Shown one piece after another: positions 41,071 through 53,037 of a stretch of 64,000 nucleotides of DNA. Positions within the stretch are counted from its first letter, which is position 1. Each line of letters opens with the position of its first letter. The stretch comes from Fallopia convolvulus (lineage: Eukaryota > Streptophyta > Magnoliopsida > Caryophyllales > Polygonaceae). The position numbers and the translations under genes were made by a program. Under the pieces are notes generated by a model. That model searched no databases. It had not been told where the DNA came from and saw only the letters and a list, made by a program, of their open reading frames with translations. Where the stretch lies: the NCBI GenBank assembly GCA_964016875.1, contig OZ024723.1, positions 16,735,957-16,799,956 on the forward strand, written 5' to 3'.

Positions 41071-41404
41071 TAGAAAATGTGCCTTTTACCTCGGTTATTT
41101 GGCAGTGATTTACTCGGTTGTGAACTGGGGTAATCTTGGCCCTGCTAAACTTGTTTACCACGGTTACAATTTTACCAAGGTTCTCCTATATAACTGTGGC
41201 GCTTTTGACACTCGTGATAAAACAACGATGTTATGAAAGTATTTATACCGCGGTGACATTGTTAAACCCGAAGTGAAATTGCATCTTTGTAATTAGTAAG
41301 GACCGTGGTAAATTTGTTTAAAACGAGGTAAACTGTTTGACCAATTTAGATGGCCCCTTTCGCTCGATCTGAACTGCTGTAAACTAAAGCTTTTTCTAAT
41401 ACCA
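41064..41404. mobile_element. Possible CACTA-like MITE
   Basis: The left end ACTAGTAGAAAATGTGCC and the right end GCTTTTTCTAATACC are imperfect inverted repeats of the CACTNGNAGAAAA style. The interior repeats ACCTCGGTTA, CTCGGTTGT, CACGGTTAC, ACCAAGGT and ACCGCGGTG, resembling subterminal arrays. About 340 bp, noncoding. Because the ends are degenerate, a different class is possible. Confidence 0.45.
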
Positions 41405-43027
41405 ACCATTTTCGGAGAGGCATCAATATACTATAACTAAACTCGAATCTCTCTATCCTATTTGTCAACATCTTAACTATGCCACCTAAGCAAATTAATT
41501 TTTTCATTTATTGATTTGTCCATCTAAAATTTCAAATATTACTTAATTCTACCACTTTACAATTTGAATTATTATTTAATTATATTTATAGGACTTTACT
41601 TATTAGTTAGATTTGTCATATTTTACTTACTCTTTTTTATCTTACGATATAAATATATATATATTTTAATTACTACTTAATTATATCTTTCTTAATGTAC
41701 GTAACTTTTTAAAGATCAATCTATATTAAATAGTTTTAATTTTAAGATAGATTTATCATTACTATATACTAAAACATACATTACAAATTATATAAAACAA
41801 CATATGTCAAGCTCACATTGAACCACATTATTGCTCTTTTAAAAATCAATCTAATTGGGCTATATTTTATTGGTTGAAATTTTATTGTGACCTCATATAT
41901 ATAGTTTATATATTAAATAGATAAATTGTTTATGTTTATTTTCATATAATTGGGATTTGAATATTGTTTCCTCCTATTTTATACTATTATTCGATTTTAA
42001 TTTAAATATAATAATAAAAAATTCTACATTAATCATGAAATTATTATTTTCATAAGATATGGATTTATCAATAGAACTATTTCACATTATTATTAATTAA
42101 AAGTTCTAAATCGTAGAAGAATCAAGAAACCATTATTTTCTTAGGGTTTAGATTTATCAATAGGACCAATTTCTATATTATTGTTATTCAATTTTAATTT
42201 GGATATTAATAATAACAATATTATATATATGTAAATATGTAAATTAATTAGAAGCCACATTTTAGAATGAACCTAGATGACTATTATCTGTTCAAATAAA
42301 AGATATCATAGATAATACTATATTGTTGATCAATAACTTATTAGTAGACATTGAAAACAACACATTTCAAAGAGTCGTGCACTTATTGTTACTAATATGA
42401 CTATAATCCAAAAGTCATTTCTAAATTAAAAAAATCAATTTTTAAATCTGAGGTATTTACTATTGTTTTATAACACCATATTTTTGCCTTATTAATTATT
42501 TTAATAATACTTTAATCGTTAAATGTTAATATATCATATTCGTAAGTCAATATATTTAATTTTTTGGAATAATGTTGAACAATCTCCATCTAAGCTTGAA
42601 ATACACTCCAATTTATCGTCGAATGAGCACTAACTCCTTCAAAACTTTTCAAATGAAAGCTCATCTCTACATGATGATAATGGAGAAAATCTTAGTGAAC
42701 ATCAACTTTCCACCTCCATTCCAAAAAAAAAAATACGAAACACGAAAAGAAAGACTAGGTTGATTTCACACCCCATGAAAATTATTGCAACTTAGAATAT
42801 GAATTTTGTTTTTCAAACATTATTTCAAATACATTTTCCAATTCAATTTAGATTTATTTCAAACATATTTTATTGTTATTTCTATTTAGTATTTGGAGTT
42901 TAAATGATATGAAAGTATTGACATTAAATTATATATGATTTGTTTTAAAACAATGATTAAATATTTACTTTTATAATATTATAGTATATATAAATTAATA
43001 TATGTATAATAAACTTTACTATTAAAG
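41405..43027 (+). other. Very AT-rich DNA, possibly a Helitron body
   Basis: No coding sequence was recognised. This stretch ends at a Helitron-type 3' hairpin (43028-43058). It may be the body of that element, but no convincing 5' TC terminus could be selected. Confidence 0.4.
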
Positions 43028-43058
43028 ACCCGTGCAAGGACACGGGTACATCAACTAG
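43028..43058 (+). repeat. Helitron 3' terminus (hairpin plus CTAG)
   Basis: ACCCGTG and CACGGGT form a perfect 7-bp stem with a 6-nt loop (43028-43047). Seven bases later come CTAG and a T. A hairpin shortly before CTRR at an A/T insertion site is the Helitron 3' end signature. Confidence 0.7.
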
Positions 43059-44270
43059 TTTGACACTAAATTAAGAAAATATACACCACCCAAATGCAAT
43101 AAAACCTATTCCATAATGTACAAGTGGTGGATCAATCTCAGTAAATACATAAATATTGTAATCATTAAAAATCCATACAACATTTTTTTGGTCAAACCAT
43201 GCAACAATTTAATCAAGAACTTATACCACTACCTCTTTAGATCACTTCCACGATTCCTACTAAATAATTGATGAACTTGTACACATAACATATCCATTGC
43301 TCGTGAATCACATCTATCTTGTCCAAATGCATGTTATCGATTCAAGTAACTCTAGCTAAACCTGTCAAAGTATCTTAATTTAGTTAAAATACATTTAACA
43401 TATAAAAAACCTATTTTAGAAAGTAAAACTGCAAGCTATAAATGGCGAATGAGATCAGGAAGGACACTTGTGTTTTTGATCGAGAAGCAAGATGGATATC
43501 CATGAATCAATTGGAAATCCTTACAAACAAAGGAAGAAAAAAGCTAAAATTTACATTGTCCTAAAATTATAAAATTAGAATGAAATATTACAATCAACAA
43601 AGCAACAATCAAATACGAGACCAAATGTGGAGGGAATAAGATGGATGAGGCGAAGTACATGTTCTAGCTTGGAAATCTCCAATTGAGCTCTAGCAACATG
43701 AAATTAATGAATAACACCACTGGAAAATCAGTATGGTCAACAAAGTACATAAAAGGTCTAACAAATTTAAAGCATGTTAATGTCAACAACATTCATTCGA
43801 AAGATCGTGAGCGTGTGATATAGTAATTTTATTCATACTCTTGATCTTTAAAAAACTCACACTTATACTCTTAAAATTGTACTTGAAACTTAAAAATATA
43901 GTAATTTAGTTAAGCACTCAATGTTCATCCATTGATTAATCTTTACCAAATAAGCTATTATCGACAATAATGGTGGAAAATAATTATATATAGGATAAGT
44001 ACGATCACTTGGAAGTTAAGCTAAGTATCTTCAATCTCATGATTTATACAATTGTTTGTTATAAGATATCACAGAGTTTGTTTGAAGAAACAATTGTTTC
44101 TAAACAAGGAAATTAGAAAGCGATTCAAGCAAGATAAATATATATCATTGAATGCAACTACAGATGTGTAGTCAATCCCTACACCTAGATAGAACTTGGA
44201 AGCAAAGGAAAAATTATAGGTAATAAAATTAAAGCAGAGTTATTCACTGGCTGAGCACTGTCTTAGTGTC
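43059..44270. other. AT-rich intergenic DNA
   Basis: No gene or element boundary was recognised on either strand. Confidence 0.5.
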
Positions 44271-44289
44271 TTTCAATAAAATATTCAGA

Positions 44290-44530
44290 CTGGGTTGTCC
44301 AGATCCGTCACATTTACAGAGAGGCAAACAGTGTTGCTGATTTTCTTGTTTCTCTAGCTTTTTCTTTTAGCTTAGGTACTCATGTATTGTTTGACTCGCC
44401 GGAGGGTGTTATTTCGCTGCTTTCTGCTGATGTTAGGGGTCGGGTCATTCCTCATTTGCTGACTACTTAACCCATTTTTTATTTTAATAAAATGCTCCCT
44501 TGAGGAGCCGGAGAGTATTGCCTCTCCTTC
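44290..44530 (+). mobile_element. 5'-truncated LINE 3' end
   Basis: This encodes the last RNase H part (HIYREANSVADFLVSLAFSF) ending in a stop at 44468. A 3' UTR with AATAAA near 44490 and an A-rich tail at 44535 follow. A 7-bp match, ATTCAGA, on both sides may be the TSD remnant. It is a different subfamily from the LINE at 32755, because the C-terminus and 3' UTR differ. Confidence 0.65.
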
Positions 44531-44544
44531 AACCAAAAAAAATT

Positions 44545-45345
44545 CAGAATAAAAAATTTACTAAATCGTTTGAAAATTGACTATCTTAATCCGTATATTG
44601 TATTGTAAAAAGAAGGTAGTATTTTAGGCATCTCTGACAGAAAAATGCAAGACATGCATCTTCCACCTCCCACCAACCTGAGATGACCTGCTCGCTTTAT
44701 CTCTCTCAAACAACAATTAATTAATAACAAGGTTTGTTAAAGTACCCCCAACTTGGAGTATAATATTATTGTTATAACACTATTAATAACCTTATATATA
44801 ACGTAACTTATGTAGGTTATAAATGGGCCGGGAATGTCCTACTTTCCTGCTGGCCACCTGTCTCTTCCGTTGAACAAGCAAGCTGCTTCATGATCTTCTG
44901 CGCCACCACCGGTCATTTAATTGCAAAGGTACGTACATAATTTTGCACCTATATACTATAATTGATTGTGCTTACGCAATTTCACATTCTGTTCCAATTT
45001 GTATTCTAGCTTCAAATTTGCTTATAATATATCTCTCCTCAAACATATGCCGGCGCGGCCCTACAATGCAGAGGCAGATGATCTTCATCTTCATTTTCCT
45101 TTTTGTTGTGCTTAACTTTGCTTGTCCTTGTTTCCAATCAAACAGTTGTCATCAATAATACCAGTAGTAGCGCGCTCATTTATATATATAGCTGGTGCCT
45201 GGTGGGTATTTCCGTTACAAGCACAGCCTTATATTCAATCGGTACGTACGTAATTTGCAAGTGCTCCTGCTTTCTTCAAATTATTAAATGAATCCTTGGA
45301 TCAATAATATTCTTCTTGTATACATTCAGTACTTGTACTTGATTT
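44545..45345. other. Upstream region of the bHLH gene
   Basis: AT-rich with repeated GTACGT words (44929, 45241, 45245). No other gene was recognised. Confidence 0.4.
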
Positions 45346-45348
45346 GCA

Positions 45349-45356
45349 TATATATA
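45349..45356 (+). promoter_or_regulatory. TATA box of the bHLH gene
   Basis: TATATATA lies 68 bases before the start codon, giving a 5' UTR of roughly 35-40 bases if transcription starts about 30 bases downstream. Confidence 0.6.
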
Positions 45357-45416
45357 GGGCAGGGCGCGTGAGAGAGAATTGAAATACGTAGGGAGATCGA
45401 GTTCGGGTCTGAATTA

Positions 45417-46235
45417 ATGGAGACGCTGGAAAATTGGGACGGGGAGTGGACCACAGCGGAGCCCCCGCACCTTAATGCAGAAGAGAAGCTCCTTCAAACC
45501 TCGTCGACGTTGGACTATGTATATGGGGTCGTGCCAAGAGCAGCTGGCGGCGGCGTCGTCGACACTTCAGCCGACTCATCAGGAGCTCTGTGGAGCGTGG
45601 TGCCGGCTTCAAAGTCGACGCCTCCTACTAGCATCAACATCATTAATCATAGCGGGGGCGGGGGCTCCTCCTCCTCAAGGAAGAGGAGGAGGAGGGATCC
45701 GGAGGACAAGTGTAGTGCTGAAGACGACGTTGGATCTGGCAATAGCATCAGCTTCCAGAAGCAGGGCGCGGCACTGGACCGGCCGGACGCGGAGGCCATC
45801 CAGCAGATGAAGGAGATGATATACAGGGCGGCGGCGTTGAGGCCGGTGAGCCTCGGGGAGGCGGAGGCCGCCCCTCCGCGGAGGAGGAAGAACGTGAGGA
45901 TATCGGCGGACCCGCAGACGGTGGCAGCGCGCCAGCGGAGGGAGCGCATCAGCGACCGCCTCCGGGTGCTGCAGACGCTGGTGCCCGGCGGATCCAAGCT
46001 CGACACCGCCTCCATGCTCGACGAGGCCGCCAACTATCTCAAGTTCTTGAGGTCTCAGGTCAAGGCCCTTCAAGCCATGCCTCCTCCTCCTCCTAATTAT
46101 AATACTTGGTCTCCCTCCTCCTCCAATGCTGCTGCTATCACTGTTAATATTAATGGCCTCACCTTCAACTTCTCTTCCTTCCCCTCCTCCTATGGCGGCC
46201 ATGCTTATAATAATACTAGTATTAATATTAATTAG
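45417..46235 (+). CDS. BHLH87: bHLH transcription factor, HECATE/INDEHISCENT/bHLH87 type (subfamily VIIIb)
   Basis: An intronless gene of 272 codons with a GC-rich body in AT-rich surroundings. Residues 85-95 hold a basic RKRRRR stretch (possible nuclear signal). Residues 126-148 (AIQQMKEMIYRAAALRPVSL) match the conserved segment before the bHLH in HEC/IND proteins. The bHLH itself spans about 158-218: NVRISADPQTVAARQRRERI, LRVLQTLVPGGSKLDTASML and DEAANYLKFLRSQVKALQ. The ending AANYLKFLRSQVKAL is closest to bHLH87 rather than HEC1-3 (which have IHYVKFL). The basic region lacks the usual His5 and Glu9, as in this subfamily, so DNA recognition would be atypical. It probably acts as a heterodimer partner in organ or meristem development. 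The symbol is by resemblance; orthology is not tested. Confidence 0.9.
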   Translation: METLENWDGEWTTAEPPHLNAEEKLLQTSSTLDYVYGVVPRAAGGGVVDTSADSSGALWSVVPASKSTPPTSINIINHSGGGGSSSSRKRRRRDPEDKCSAEDDVGSGNSISFQKQGAALDRPDAEAIQQMKEMIYRAAALRPVSLGEAEAAPPRRRKNVRISADPQTVAARQRRERISDRLRVLQTLVPGGSKLDTASMLDEAANYLKFLRSQVKALQAMPPPPPNYNTWSPSSSNAAAITVNINGLTFNFSSFPSSYGGHAYNNTSININ

Positions 46236-46459
46236 CTACTGCTTAGCTAGAGTCAGTACTCGCGGTTTTATGAATTTTGCCTTGCCCTACCCAAACTAGC
46301 TAGTCATTCTCTCAAGCCTATCATTCTGTCTTGCTATCAGAAAACAATCCTTTCTATTCAAATTAATGTATACAATTATGAATGCATCAATCGATCGATC
46401 GCGCGCTATATGATTAATATCCTTAACACAAGCAAATAATTTCTACATTTATTAAAAGA

Positions 46460-46489
46460 CTAGCAAGACCCGGTCGTGTTATGCACGAC
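46460..46489 (-). repeat. Helitron 3' terminus, minus orientation
   Basis: On the minus strand a perfect GTCGTG-CATAA-CACGAC hairpin (46489-46473) is followed after 9 bases by CTAG and a T. The sequence around it, CTCAAGTCATAGTCGTGCAT, recurs at about 61037 and, degraded, about 61315, so all three belong to one Helitron family. Confidence 0.78.
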
Positions 46490-47610
46490 TATGACTTGAG
46501 ATTTTTTTAATGTAGGAATCACATATTAAATCAATTAAATTAAATAAGTGGTGGTACATCTCATATAAATTGATATTATATATATAGATTTATACATATA
46601 CTTTAATATTTTAAAAGTGACACCTCACACATAAGAGACGACGAATAGAAAAGTCCTATTAAAATTTATGTCCATAAAAATAAACTCATAGAGATCTCAC
46701 CTATTCATAGTTTCATATTTACCCTATAAAAAATTACGGTATATATATCTCACGTACTAATATAATTATATAATATTAAATTTTCTCACGTACTAATATA
46801 TTGTATACACATTACATATTGTTAAAGAATCAAAGATCATGTACTAATGTATTATGTACAATTATTATTTAATTATTGTAAAAACTTAAAAAATTATATA
46901 ATATTAAAATTTATGAATTTATGTCCATAACGATGGAATAGTAGAGATTACGTTTTAATATGACTATATATAATATTAAAATTTTGTTCATAAAGATAAA
47001 TAGTAGAGATATCATGTACTAATTTAGGGTGTAAGGAATTAAAGATCACCTACTAATATATTATGTGCAATTATTAATAACATTAGCAATATAATTATAT
47101 TATATGTTTTTATTATGAAGGGTAAAGGAGTAAATTGAAAAATTAATAAACTTATGTGGTATAGTTAAGAGATTGACAAATAGATTAAGATAGATGGATT
47201 CGAGTTTAATAATAGTATATATACAACAAAAGAAAAATGTTCTCTATTTGCTCTCTTCTACGTCTTCCTCCTAATCTCTCACTCTACATTCAATTTATAG
47301 CACACGTACATTATCATTACCGGTTGCTCAGTATCGGTGTCCTCTCTACGTTTAACAACCTTGCTCCACGCCTCCACCTATCATTTCTAATCATTTCTAA
47401 TTCTACGAAACTTTATCTTATACATTTTCTCCCTTCGTAAAGTTATTCCCTTACTTTTTACATAGTTCCTTTATCAATTATTCTCTATATATACTTGAAA
47501 AGTTATACTCACTGCTTGTTCTTGGAAAATATTCCCTTGAGTGTTGACACTACACACAAAAATTTCAACATCAACTTATCCATTGTCAAATCCATAAACA
47601 CCATGATTGA

Positions 47611-47630
47611 TTTTTTTTTTTTTTTTTTTT
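47611..47630. repeat. Poly-T run
   Basis: Twenty consecutive T. It could be the A tail of a minus-strand retroposed sequence, but no element body or TSD could be tied to it. Confidence 0.6.
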
Positions 47631-47926
47631 GTGTTTCATTTGGTAGCATCTTTGGAACAACATGTGGCCTGTGGGCGATGCTATTCTCTCCACAAATAGT
47701 AACATATATAATTCTCCACTATATTAAGCCTTTTTCTTGTTTTATATGGTGGGAAAATGCCGGCCACATTTAGTATTGGAAAACTAAAATCGGCAAACTG
47801 ATATTAAAAAATATTCTAGTCTAAAGAACCACAAAATTTTGTCAAATTAAACTTTGCTGACTCCAAAAGAATATACCAGTTTACCTACAATGGTTTCATC
47901 ATTTGCGATCATCATAGTAAGATTAT

Positions 47927-48326
47927 TGTTGGCCCCGAATTCACCAGTCCGTTCCTCGGCTAGGCCACCTAGCTCAAAGCGAGATTATGAAGCCCAGTTA
48001 GCCCAGAAGTCTTCAAGAAAATGGAGATCGCTGGTTGAGCCAGAAGACAACCGCTCTGTGGTGGGCATTCGAACGTGGGTAACGAAGGAGGTGATCGTGG
48101 GAACAGGGCGACGTGGGTTAATTCTAGCTGTAATGTATAAATATAAACGGACAATGAAATGTAAGCGGGGGAGAACAATCAGTTGTAATCTCGTACAATC
48201 GAAATACTTGAAAAAACCCGAATACAATCGAGTTGCTCCGTTCAATTTCGTGTTTACCGGTTAGATAGCTCTCACATTCTGAATTTCCCACTCGTGATTG
48301 TCACTGGCCGAAATCTGACCAAAACA
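47927..48326 (+). repeat. 5' LTR of Tat element 2
   Basis: 400 bp, TG...CA. A TATA-like GTATAAATATAAA lies near 48134. It diverges from the 3' LTR by substitutions and several indels, more than in element 1, which indicates an older insertion. Confidence 0.93.
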
Positions 48327-48328
48327 AT

Positions 48329-48346
48329 TTGGCGCCCACCGTGGGG
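48329..48346 (+). promoter_or_regulatory. Primer-binding site, Tat element 2
   Basis: TTGGCGCCCACCGTGGGG begins two bases after the LTR end and is identical to the PBS of element 1. Confidence 0.85.
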
Positions 48347-48401
48347 CCCTAGCCGGTTTCATTCGCTTTTTGATCGAAGTTAGAAGCATTTCGCCCGAAA
48401 G

Positions 48402-50524
48402 ATGACGAATCCACCACCACCACCGCTCCCTGCCGATGGAGGAGTCGGAAGAAGCCAAGGTGTTCACACAGAAGAAGACACCCGCGGAGGTGGTGCCGAG
48501 GAAGTCCCGGACCTGCGCAACGTCCTGGACGAATTCGCAGCCAAGATAGCGGCCCTTCAGCAAGACATGACCAACCAGAAGGACCGCAGCCAGACCCATA
48601 TGGATCATATCACCCAACTCACTGCGGAAAACGCAAGCCTTCGCGAGCAGTTGCAAGCGCCCTCGACGTCACACAGCAGATCCCGCCCAGCCGGGACCGC
48701 CAGGGAGGTCGCTACTCGCCTCAACCTGGGGGAAGCCTTCAATTCCTTTTCCCAAGCCAGGGGGACCCTCGACAATGAACATGGCCACCTCAACGGCCAC
48801 CCTTCCAGGAGTACCCGCTGCCCCGACGCCCGGAGACAGGACCGCGGGCACAGGAGTTTTCCATCCAACGTATAGTGACAAAACGGAAAACCAGGTACCC
48901 CCCTCAGAACCTTTCCTAGAAGTGCTTTTTAACAAATACATGCAGGATCGATTCAAGGGATTGGAGGACAAAATCGCCCAAATACCCGGGGTGCCCCCTC
49001 CCATCGAGAAGGAGGCACCGGACGACTATGATGAATCTCCCTTCACGGCTCCGATCGCCAGTGTGGACATCCCGAAGAGGTTCACCGTCCCGACAGTCCC
49101 TACCTATGAAGGGACAGGAGATCCCGACGAGCACGTCGCCATCTTTAAACAAAAGATGATGACTAGTTCCATCCCGCAAGAATCTAGAGAGGCAATCATG
49201 TGCAAGGGGTTCGGTACCGCTCTGTCCGGTGCAACCCTGACCTGGTTCATCAACCTCCCCAGGGGAAGCATAGGGTCCTTCGCATGACTGGTTGATGCTT
49301 TCAGGGTGCAATTCGCCAGCAGCAGGAAGCTGATGAAGCAATCTAATGACTTGTATCGAGTAGCCCAAAGACCCGGGGAGTCCATGCGAGCCTTTTTTAA
49401 TCGATTCAACTGGGAGAAGGTGGCGATCCCACTCTGCGACGTACCCACTTCTATAGAAGCTTTCCGGAGAGGCTTGCTCCCGGACAGCGAGGTTACCGGG
49501 AGCTCACAAAGTACCCATGCCATAGTTTCGAAGACGTCTAGGTGAAAGCTCTAGCACACATCCAGCTGGAAGAGGACGAGATCCCCACACGGGCTGCATC
49601 AGTTTTCGATCGGGTCGAGAGGAAAGTTTCTTCTGATCAGCGAAAAGAGCGTCGGGGGCAGCCATATTCAAAGAACCGACCAGAAGCACCGGGGGTGCAC
49701 ACCGCTGGCCTGGAGAAATTCGGGGACCGAATCAGATGGCCCAAGAAGGCGGAGAACCCTAATCGGAAGAGGGATAAGACAAAGTGGTGTGATTTCCATG
49801 AAGACTACGGGCACGAGACGGATGAGTGCTTCGCCCTCAGGAAAGAACTAGCTTACCTTCATTCGAGAGGCTTGTTGTCCGAGATCTCCGCAAACCCAGG
49901 TATGCTCGCTAGCCAGAATCTGTCTGAACCCATGGACATCCCGTCCTCCCCCGAATACGCCAAAGTTGTCAATGTTATCAGCGGTGGCTCGGATATCTGC
50001 GGTGTCACCTAATCGGCAGCAAAACGCCACGCACGGGGACACCCGGAGGGATCGTTGATAGCAAGTATCCGCAATCCTGATGGACATCCAGGGAGCACAG
50101 TCACTTTCAGTGACTCGGACTTGGCCGGCCTGGTGGGCCCCCACCATGACGGTTTGTTCATATCATTATCGGTAGGAAACGTGTTGATGAGGAGGATCCT
50201 CATCGACACTGGGAGCTCCAACAACATGATGACACTCGACGCCCTCAGGGAGATGGGATTGAAGGAAGAGAATATCCTCAGGAAGTCAGTAGCACTGGTA
50301 GGTTTTAGCGGAGAGATTGCTCACACCCTTGGAGAGATAACTCTCCCCACCTATGCCAAAGGGATTAACCTGCAAGTCCGATTCTCCGTGCTCGACTGCC
50401 CGTCCTGCTACAACATCATTATGGGCCGACCTTGGATCCATGATATGAAGGCGGTCCCCTCATCTTACCACCAAACCATAAAGTCCCCTACTCCATGGGG
50501 GATCAGGGAAATCAAAGGTGACTA
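48402..50524 (+). pseudogene. Gag and protease, Tat element 2
   Basis: From the ATG at 48402 a Pro-rich start and a coiled coil (LDEFAAKIAALQQDMTNQKD) lead to a frameshift near 48780. The gag domain continues as RFTVPTVPTYEGTGDPDEHV, LTWFINLPRGSIGSF and RPGESMRAFFNRFN, with a TGA at 49285-49287 and a frameshift near 49520. A CDFHEDYGHETDECFALRKE segment lies near 49790. The aspartic protease has LIDTGSSNNMM (canonical DTG, unlike element 1) and IIMGRPWIHDM. A stop at 50010 and the terminal TAG at 50522 complete the breaks. The order and length match element 1. Confidence 0.88.
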
Positions 50525-50683
50525 GCGGTTGTCTAGGGAATGCTACAAGTCCGCCCTCAAGGCCACTGTCGCCCACACTGCATAGCAATTACAGGGGGCC
50601 AAGGGGCCCATGCCCATACGGGATCCCGAGGCCGACAAAATCGAGGAAATCATCCTCGACAGCCAGAAACCACAATAGACTGT

Positions 50684-52990
50684 AAGAGTCGGAAAGGACC
50701 TTGCTCCAGAAAGGAAGGCAGAACTGATTAGTTTCCTCAGGAAACACGACAGCAGTTTTGCATGGTCGCATGAAGACATGGTAGGGATCGACCCCACTAT
50801 TATCACGCACCGGTTAAACGTGGATCCCTGCCATCCACCAGTAAAACAGAAAAGGAGGAAGTTTGCTCTTGAGAGGAATCTGATCGTCGACGAGGAGGTA
50901 CAGAATCTGCTCCGGACAGGGAAGATCAGGAAGGTAAAATACCCAGAGTGGTTAGCAAATGTCGTGAAATGGAGAGTTTGCATCGAATTCACGGACCTCA
51001 ACAAAGCCTGCCCAAAAGATTCTTTTCCTCTTCCGCATATGGATGTCATGGTAGATGCTACCGCTGGCCACGAGATGCTCACTTTCATGGACGCCTTCAG
51101 CGGCTATAATCAGTTTTAGATGCATCTAGAAGATTAGGAAAAAACGTCGTTCATCACCAGCCAAGGAACGTATTGCTATCGGGTGATGCCATTCGGACTC
51201 AAAAACGCCGGGGCTACCTACCAACGATTGGTCAATCGCATGTTTCAGCAACAGATAGGCAGGACTATGGAGGTGTACATCGACGACATGCTCATCAAGT
51301 CAAAGCAGGCCAGCCACTATATCCACCATCTAGAGGAAGCTTTCCGGATCCTGGACGGCTACCATATGAAGCTCAAACTGGCAAAATGTGTGTTCGGTGT
51401 AACCTCTGGTCGTTTCCTCGGATTCATGGTTACCCAATGCGGGATCGAGGCTAGTCCCGATCAGATTTGAGTTGTGGAAGGGCTACGATTGCCCAAATGT
51501 GTAAAGGAAGAGTGGCGGCGCTGAACCGCTTCATTTCCAAGTCATCCGACAGGTGTCGCCTGTTCTACGATGTACTGCAGAAAAACAAGAAATTCGAGTG
51601 GGCCCCAGCCCTGAGACAACCTTCCAGCAGCTCAAGCAGTATCTATCAAACCCGGTGTTGATGTCCAAGCCCGAAGAAGGCGAGAATCTTTTCCTATATT
51701 TGGTGGTAATTGAGGTCGCCGTCAGTGGCGTGCTGGTACGCGAAGACGAGGGTGACCAACTGTCGGTGTACTACATCAGTCGTACACTGCTCGCGGCTGA
51801 GACACGATACTCACCTTTGAAGAAGCTGGTCCTCGTGCTGGTCATGGCCTCTATGAAGCTGAGGCCGTATTTTGAGTCATACAATCATCGTCCGCACGAA
51901 TTACCCCTTGAAGACCATACTGAGGAAACAGGAGATCACCGGGCGAATGGCCAAGTGGGCGATACATTTGAGCGGGTTCGATATCGCATATGAGCCAAAA
52001 ACAACAATTCGAGCCCAAGCGCTAGCGGACTTTGTGGTCGATTTCAGCCCTACACTGGAAGAGGAAGCCAGACAGCAAGAAGCCTTCGTGACAGAATTTG
52101 AGAATTCTGGAGTCTGGACTCTGCACACCGACGGGGCTTCTAACAGTCGAGGAGCAGGGATCGGAGTAGTGCTGAAATCGCCCAGGGGGACAGGATAGCA
52201 CAAGTAGTACGGTGCGCCTTCAAAGCCACCAACAATGAATCAGAGTATGAGGCGTTGATACTGGGGCTAACGATCGCCCGAGACCTGGCCAACAAGGAAA
52301 TAGAAGTAAAGTGCGACTCCCTACTGATCGTGAATCAGATCCTAGGGACCTTCGTCGCCAGAGACGCCAGAATGGTAGCATATGTGGAAAAGGTCAAAGG
52401 AATCGTGCGCGAATAAAGACCTTCACCATCCAGCAGGTCCCCAGAGAGGAAAATGCACAGGCCGACGCCCTAGCCAACCTAGCATCCGCCCTAAATACTG
52501 CAGGAGTTCGCATCAATTCCCTTGGTACATGTGTTGTCCCCAGCGATTGAACGAGAAACTAATTCATCAAAATAGGGAACCTAGAGCGAACCGTCACCTG
52601 CCACAGACAAAGAAGTATATTCTCCCCGGGAGACGCTCGACGGCAAAAATCCTGAACGGTTGGAGGTTCTTGATAGTGAGGGTCCTGGAAGGTTAGAAAG
52701 GCTCGACAGTGAGAACCTCGAGGGGGAGAGACGCTTGATGGCGAAAATCCAGCAGCTGACACGCCAAGCACCCCCAAGAAGAAGAATGTTGGACACAACC
52801 ATACCTGTGATGGCTTGATCGTGGACAGCTACCAGCAGAGAAATCCGAGGCAAGAGCACTCCGGATGAGAGCCACCCGCTAAAGCGTAAAAGACGGCATT
52901 CTATTCAAGCAATTCGTAGTAGGGACCTCACTTCGCTGCGTAACAAAAGCAGAAGTGCCCAGGATACTCAGAGAACTTCACGAAGGTGAG
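50684..52990 (+). pseudogene. Pol: reverse transcriptase and two RNase H domains, Tat element 2
   Basis: It begins in the region VGKDLAPERKAELISFLRKH. The RT shows KQKRRKFALERN, then a short in-frame loss of about seven residues before KWRVCIEFTDLNKACPKD, followed by MPFGLKNAGATYQRLV and the catalytic VYIDDMLIKS. Stops occur at 51117-51119, 51135 and 51468. The gypsy RNase H (ENLFLYLVVIEVAVSGVLV) and the second RNase H (LHTDGASNSRGAGIGVV, ATNNESEYEALILGL, VKCDSLLIVNQIL) are separated by frameshifts near 51880, 52190 and 52410. The stretch 52560-52900 is rearranged with respect to element 1. It cannot make an enzyme. Confidence 0.88.
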
Positions 52991-53037
52991 TGTAGGAATC
53001 ACTCTAGGGGCGTAGCCTTTCTAACAAAGCCCTCAAT

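Larger units (their letters stand above)
46236..47926. other. AT-rich DNA downstream of the bHLH gene
   Basis: No gene was recognised. It contains the Helitron 3' end (46460-46489) and a 20-base T run (47611-47630). Much of 46490-47220 may be the Helitron body in minus orientation, rich in ATTATATAATATTAAA-like words. Confidence 0.5.

Noticed and set aside
44278..44542. Exact target duplication around the LINE tail at 44.3 kb
   Set aside because: The only shared flank, ATTCAGA, is 7 bp and the A-rich context makes a chance match likely.
45647..46202. Two minus-strand open frames opposite the bHLH gene
   Set aside because: They are GC-rich shadows of the coding strand with no domain similarity, promoter or splice support.
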